Assembly (NCBI GenBank): GCA_029939815.1
Contig: JAOZSF010000048.1
Location: 1 to 9,639, forward strand
From: a bacterium
GTDB taxonomy: Bacteria; Auribacterota; UBA3054; B51-G9
Reading direction: 5' to 3'
DNA: 9,639 nucleotides
The notes beneath the pieces are model-generated. The model worked only from the letters and a program-made list of their open reading frames with translations, had not been told where the DNA came from and searched no databases. Below, in pieces: positions 6,430 through 9,639 of this stretch (the stretch's first letter is position 1; each line of letters opens with the position of its first letter). The position numbers were made by a program, and so were the translations under genes.

Positions 6430-8640
6430 TCATCCCGCGTCAACACCGCGAATTGTTTTTCCAAACGCACGATATAATCTGTGACGGATTTTTTCTCGTG
6501 TTTCCGGCTTTAGTGTATCACGATATTGATATAATGTATCCGCAATATGACGCGATAACCTGAGTTCTTCTTCATCGCCAATCAAATTAGCAAGTTTTAA
6601 AGCCGGAAGTCCGGTTTGTTCAATCCCGAAAAACTCTCCCGGCCCGCGGATTTTCAAATCTTCTTCCGCGATTCTGAATCCGTCATTTGTTTCCGCCATA
6701 ATTGCCAGGCGGGAATTCGATGTGGTTTCAAGTAAATCCTGCTGAACTGGTTCATTGTTTTTCTTAATTTTTTCTCTTAACGGTTGATCTTCTCTCTCGT
6801 TATTTACAAGAATACAGTACGATATTTCTCCTCCGCGACCGATTCTTCCGCGTAACTGATGCAGTTGAGCCAATCCGAAACGATTAGCTTCCTCGATTAC
6901 CATAACAGACGCGTTCGGCACATCGATACCTACTTCAATAACAGTTGTTGAGACAAGCACGTCAAGCTTTCCTTCACGAAAAGCATTCATAACATTTTCC
7001 TTTTCGTCTGCTTTTACGCGACCGTGAACGAGTCCTATTTTCAAGTCCGGCAAAATTTTCCCTTTCAATTCTTCATACATCGCCACCGCGGGCTTTAAAG
7101 GTAATTTATCCGACTCGTCTATCAGCGGATAAACTATATATGCCTGCCTCCCCTGACTCACCTGTTTGCGAATAAATTCCCACACCCGTGGCAATCTTTC
7201 AGGTCGGATGACATAAGTTTTTATCGGTATTCTCCCTTTGGGAAGCTCATCAATAGTTGAAATAGATAAATCCCCGTACACCGTTAAAGCAAGACTTCTC
7301 GGTATCGGTGTCGCTGTCATTACAAGAACATCTATTTGTTCAGTTTCACCTCGGAGCTGATTTCGCTGCATAACACCGAACTTGTGCTGCTCATCAATTA
7401 TCGCGAGTCCGAGTTTCGGAATTTTCACTTTTGCCTGTATCAGCGCGTGAGTACCTATAATTATTTGCGGTTCGCCGGCTGCGAGTGATTCAATAATTTC
7501 CCGCCGCGCTTTTGCTTTCGTACTGCCGGTAAGAACATTTATTTTTATTCCTGTTCCGTGAAGTTGACTGCTGATTGTTTTAAAATGCTGACGCGCGAGA
7601 ACTTCTGTCGGTGCCATTAGCGCGGCTTGATAACCACCGTCAACAACTGACAGCATTGCTATAAGGGCAACAATCGTTTTCCCGCTGCCCACATCTCCCT
7701 GCAGCAATCTGTTCATCGGTTTATTTTTAACGAGGTCATCCAAAATTTCTTTTGAAACTTTTTTCTGTGCGGCGGTAAGTTTAAAATTCAAACTTTTTAT
7801 AAAATCGACCACTAATTTCCCGGGCTTTTTATGATGAATAAGATACGGTAATTGCTCCGTTCTTCTGCGTTTCATCAGCAAGCCCATCGCAATAACGAAG
7901 AATTCATCAATAACAATGCGCCGCCGCGCAATCGCGATGTTTTGCTCAGTGAGCTTTTCCGCCGGATAATCGTATGAATGAATTATTTTATAAGCTTCCC
8001 TAAGCGGCATGATTGAGAACTGTTTCAAAACTTTTTCCGGTAAATATTCCTCAACAAAAGGAAGACCGCGTTCCAACGCGGATTGAATAACTTTCCTCAT
8101 TGCCAGAGCGTTAATTTCTTCTGTTAAGCGATAAATCGGAATTAATGTTCCTTCATAATCTTCGGGAAAAAAATCTTCAGGAAGAATTTCTACTGCGGGA
8201 TTTGTTATTTGCAGCGAAGGTGAAGTTTGCGCTTTACCGCTGAACAGAACTTTCTGCCCTTTTTTGAATTTGTCTTTCATCCATTTCTGGTTAAACCAAA
8301 CACCGTAAATAATTCCCGATGCGTCTTTGATACTTACCTGAACAAGAGTTTTTCTGTTTCGCATTTTTCTTGAAGCAATTGTGTCAACGAGTCCGTAAAC
8401 CGTAACAAATTCTCCGTTTTCAACATCTCTGATATGGATTATTTTCCGCCGGTCTTCATGGCGGTAAGGGAAATAATTGAGGGCGTCCCAAACGGTGGAA
8501 ACTCCGCATTTCTTTAGCGCAGCTGCTCGTTTAGGACCAACGCCTTTCAAATATTGAATCGAACTGTCAAGCACTTCGTCAGCCGATAAAACCGATTCAG
8601 TTTGAGAAGCATTATTATTTTGATTGATTTCCTTTGTCAT
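6430..8640 (-). CDS. recG: ATP-dependent DNA helicase RecG
   Basis: RecG rewinds stalled replication forks and drives branch migration of Holliday junctions. The 736-residue product is a little longer than the usual ~690. The N-terminal wedge/OB part (from IQYLKGVGPKRAAAL, about residue 28) leads to the helicase core: Walker A GDVGSGKT (315-322), motif II DEQHKFG (416-422), motif III MTATPIPRSLAL (441-452), motif V STTVIEVGID (564-573) and motif VI QLHQLRGRIGRG (592-603). The TRG region EEDLKIRGPGEFFG follows at about 659-672. All motifs look intact. Compared with E. coli RecG there are about 20 extra residues between SYCILV and RLAIM (about 613-643). I chose the ATG at 8640; a TTG at 8655 in the same frame would add five residues. 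Neither start has a Shine-Dalgarno sequence. The start lies inside the upstream CBS/ATPase gene (26-bp overlap), so translation is probably coupled. Confidence 0.95.
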   Translation of the reverse strand: MTKEINQNNNASQTESVLSADEVLDSSIQYLKGVGPKRAAALKKCGVSTVWDALNYFPYRHEDRRKIIHIRDVENGEFVTVYGLVDTIASRKMRNRKTLVQVSIKDASGIIYGVWFNQKWMKDKFKKGQKVLFSGKAQTSPSLQITNPAVEILPEDFFPEDYEGTLIPIYRLTEEINALAMRKVIQSALERGLPFVEEYLPEKVLKQFSIMPLREAYKIIHSYDYPAEKLTEQNIAIARRRIVIDEFFVIAMGLLMKRRRTEQLPYLIHHKKPGKLVVDFIKSLNFKLTAAQKKVSKEILDDLVKNKPMNRLLQGDVGSGKTIVALIAMLSVVDGGYQAALMAPTEVLARQHFKTISSQLHGTGIKINVLTGSTKAKARREIIESLAAGEPQIIIGTHALIQAKVKIPKLGLAIIDEQHKFGVMQRNQLRGETEQIDVLVMTATPIPRSLALTVYGDLSISTIDELPKGRIPIKTYVIRPERLPRVWEFIRKQVSQGRQAYIVYPLIDESDKLPLKPAVAMYEELKGKILPDLKIGLVHGRVKADEKENVMNAFREGKLDVLVSTTVIEVGIDVPNASVMVIEEANRFGLAQLHQLRGRIGRGGEISYCILVNNEREDQPLREKIKKNNEPVQQDLLETTSNSRLAIMAETNDGFRIAEEDLKIRGPGEFFGIEQTGLPALKLANLIGDEEELRLSRHIADTLYQYRDTLKPETREKIRHRLYRAFGKTIRGVDAG

Positions 8641-9583
8641 TGAAATGAACGCCAAAGGTTATTGTTGTTGATTCTCCGGCAGCGGATTCAATTTTAAAAT
8701 TATCCACACAGCGCTTTATGTTCGGCAAACCCATTCCGGCACCAAAACCCATTTCCCGCGCTTTCGCCGATGCGGTGGAAAATCCTTCTGTAAGTGCTTT
8801 CTCCACATTTGCGATTCCGGGACCTGTATCTTTTGAAATTACACGTATGCGGTCAGGAAAAATTTCCGCTGTCATTTTTCCGCCAAAAGAATGAATAATT
8901 ATGTTTATTTCCGTTTCGTACATTGCTACCGCTACACGCCGGATTATTGCGGGTGACACCTCCATTTTCTGCAGTTGCTTTTTTACCGTACTCGCTGCTA
9001 TCCCGGCATTTTCAAAATCATCTTTACAAACTTCAAACTCATAGGTCACACCTTCTATTTCATTTGCTGTATCGGAAGCCGGTGCTGCTTCCGCGAGACT
9101 TCTCTCTCTTTTCTCCGCTTTAAGCACGACATCCTGTAAAAGGAAAATTAATTTTCTTACAACATCCCAATGCGTTACAATTCCGACAAGGTGATAATCT
9201 TTATCTATAACCGGCAGGCGGCCGAATCCGCATTGTTCCATTTCATCGATAGCTTTTATTACCGAAACTCCGCCGCCGACTGTTTGGACATTACGGGTCA
9301 TTTTTTCTCCCGCTTTACAGTCCATTTCACCGAAATCGAGTGCGCGAATAATATCATCAAGACTTATAATTCCAACGAGCTTTCCTTCTGAAACCACGGG
9401 AACGCCGGAAATTTTATTATCGCGCATTACTTTTTGAACTTCCCGCAAAGAATTTTCCGGAGCAACTGTGCATACATTTTTAGTCATCACATCACGAACT
9501 TTCAGCTGATACATAAGTTCGCTGATAATAGAAATATCCTGTTGATTTTTATTTGCTGTGCTTAATGAAATTGCGTCACTCAT
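8615..9583 (-). CDS. CBS-domain pair fused to a GHKL (RsbW-like) ATP-binding regulator
   Basis: A 322-residue cytoplasmic regulator. Two CBS domains occupy about residues 28-80 (VRDVMTKNVCTV, ISGVPVV, LVGIISLDDI) and 90-147 (EKMTRNVQTV, GRLPVID, LVGIVTHWDV). CBS pairs usually bind adenosine nucleotides. A charged linker (about 150-178) leads to a GHKL ATPase domain with an N-box (YETEIN, ~222-227), a G1 box (DTGPGI, 252-257) and a G2 box (GFGAGMGLPNIKR, 279-291). The second half resembles anti-sigma serine kinases (RsbW/SpoIIAB), with no histidine-phosphotransfer domain. In clostridia and several candidate phyla, related ATPase proteins sit beside NADH dehydrogenase or [FeFe]-hydrogenase genes. 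No such gene is in this window, though it could lie just beyond the right edge. I infer an energy-sensing switch; no partner is visible. ATG at 9583, no clear ribosome binding site. It forms a two-gene unit with recG. Confidence 0.88.
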   Translation of the reverse strand: MSDAISLSTANKNQQDISIISELMYQLKVRDVMTKNVCTVAPENSLREVQKVMRDNKISGVPVVSEGKLVGIISLDDIIRALDFGEMDCKAGEKMTRNVQTVGGGVSVIKAIDEMEQCGFGRLPVIDKDYHLVGIVTHWDVVRKLIFLLQDVVLKAEKRERSLAEAAPASDTANEIEGVTYEFEVCKDDFENAGIAASTVKKQLQKMEVSPAIIRRVAVAMYETEINIIIHSFGGKMTAEIFPDRIRVISKDTGPGIANVEKALTEGFSTASAKAREMGFGAGMGLPNIKRCVDNFKIESAAGESTTITFGVHFNDKGNQSK

Positions 9584-9598
9584 ACTATTTAATTATTG

Positions 9599-9613
9599 AG
9601 TTATTAAATAACT
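9599..9613. promoter_or_regulatory. 15-bp AT-rich palindrome upstream of the CBS/ATPase gene
   Basis: AGTTATT-A-AATAACT is a perfect inverted repeat with 7-bp arms, 16 bases before the ATG at 9583. Its place suits an operator, but the whole upstream stretch (9584-9639) is almost pure A+T, where such palindromes arise easily. An AATAAT (minus strand, 9592-9597) could be a -10 box, yet I find no good -35. Confidence 0.25.
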
Positions 9614-9639
9614 TACTATTTAGCTAATTAATTATTAAA

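Noticed and set aside
8641..8655. TTG start giving a five-residue longer RecG
   Set aside because: It adds nothing recognisable and has no ribosome binding site. The ATG at 8640 is the simpler choice, though TTG cannot be excluded.
1..9639. CRISPR array, tRNA or rRNA genes, riboswitch, toxin-antitoxin or defence operon
   Set aside because: No regularly spaced repeats, cloverleaf or rRNA-like stretches, or recognisable defence or toxin domains were seen on either strand.

Overview
The window carries six protein-coding regions on both strands, no RNA genes, no CRISPR array and no recognisable transposase. The organism is a Gram-negative-type bacterium with AT-rich DNA. The clues are a PEP-CTERM-type sorting tail on one secreted protein, a very large secreted TPR/transglutaminase protein, a propeller-like surface protein, and the near absence of Shine-Dalgarno sequences before the starts. 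That mix is known from the PVC group (Lentisphaerae, Planctomycetes, Verrucomicrobia relatives) and from candidate phyla such as Omnitrophota. A Lentisphaerae- or Omnitrophota-like bacterium is my best guess, at low confidence, because no marker gene here fixes the lineage.

Left part, + strand (1-1700). A short GC-rich hairpin repeat (9-54) precedes a complete HAD-IIA (NagD-like) phosphatase (79-861). A GC-rich repeat island with hairpins follows (862-977). Then comes an odd open frame (978-1700) that joins the first ~70 residues of a glyoxalase/VOC protein in frame to an AlkD-like DNA alkylation repeat protein lacking its C-terminal part. This looks like a fused gene remnant.

Middle part, - strand (1673-6380). 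A 1252-residue exported protein (TPR, jelly-roll-like domain, TPR, DUF3857, transglutaminase core with an apparently intact Cys-His-Asp triad) lies downstream of a 290-residue secreted protein with about four propeller-like repeats and a PEP-CTERM tail. Each has its own predicted sigma70-type promoter, and a weak terminator lies between them. They may be co-inherited envelope proteins, but nothing in the sequence proves that they work together.

Right part, - strand (6430-9583). A two-gene unit encodes a CBS-pair/GHKL-ATPase regulator (RsbW-like C-terminal half) followed, with a 26-bp overlap, by recG, the branch-migrating DNA helicase. recG has an extra ~20-residue insert just before its TRG region.

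No gene-free stretch exceeds 300 bases; the longest is 862-977. The points most worth a second look are the VOC/AlkD fusion with its lost C-terminus at the border with the transglutaminase gene, the multi-domain transglutaminase protein, and the extended -10 promoter that seems to give an almost leaderless mRNA for the PEP-CTERM gene. I did not find a convincing new defence or mobile system.
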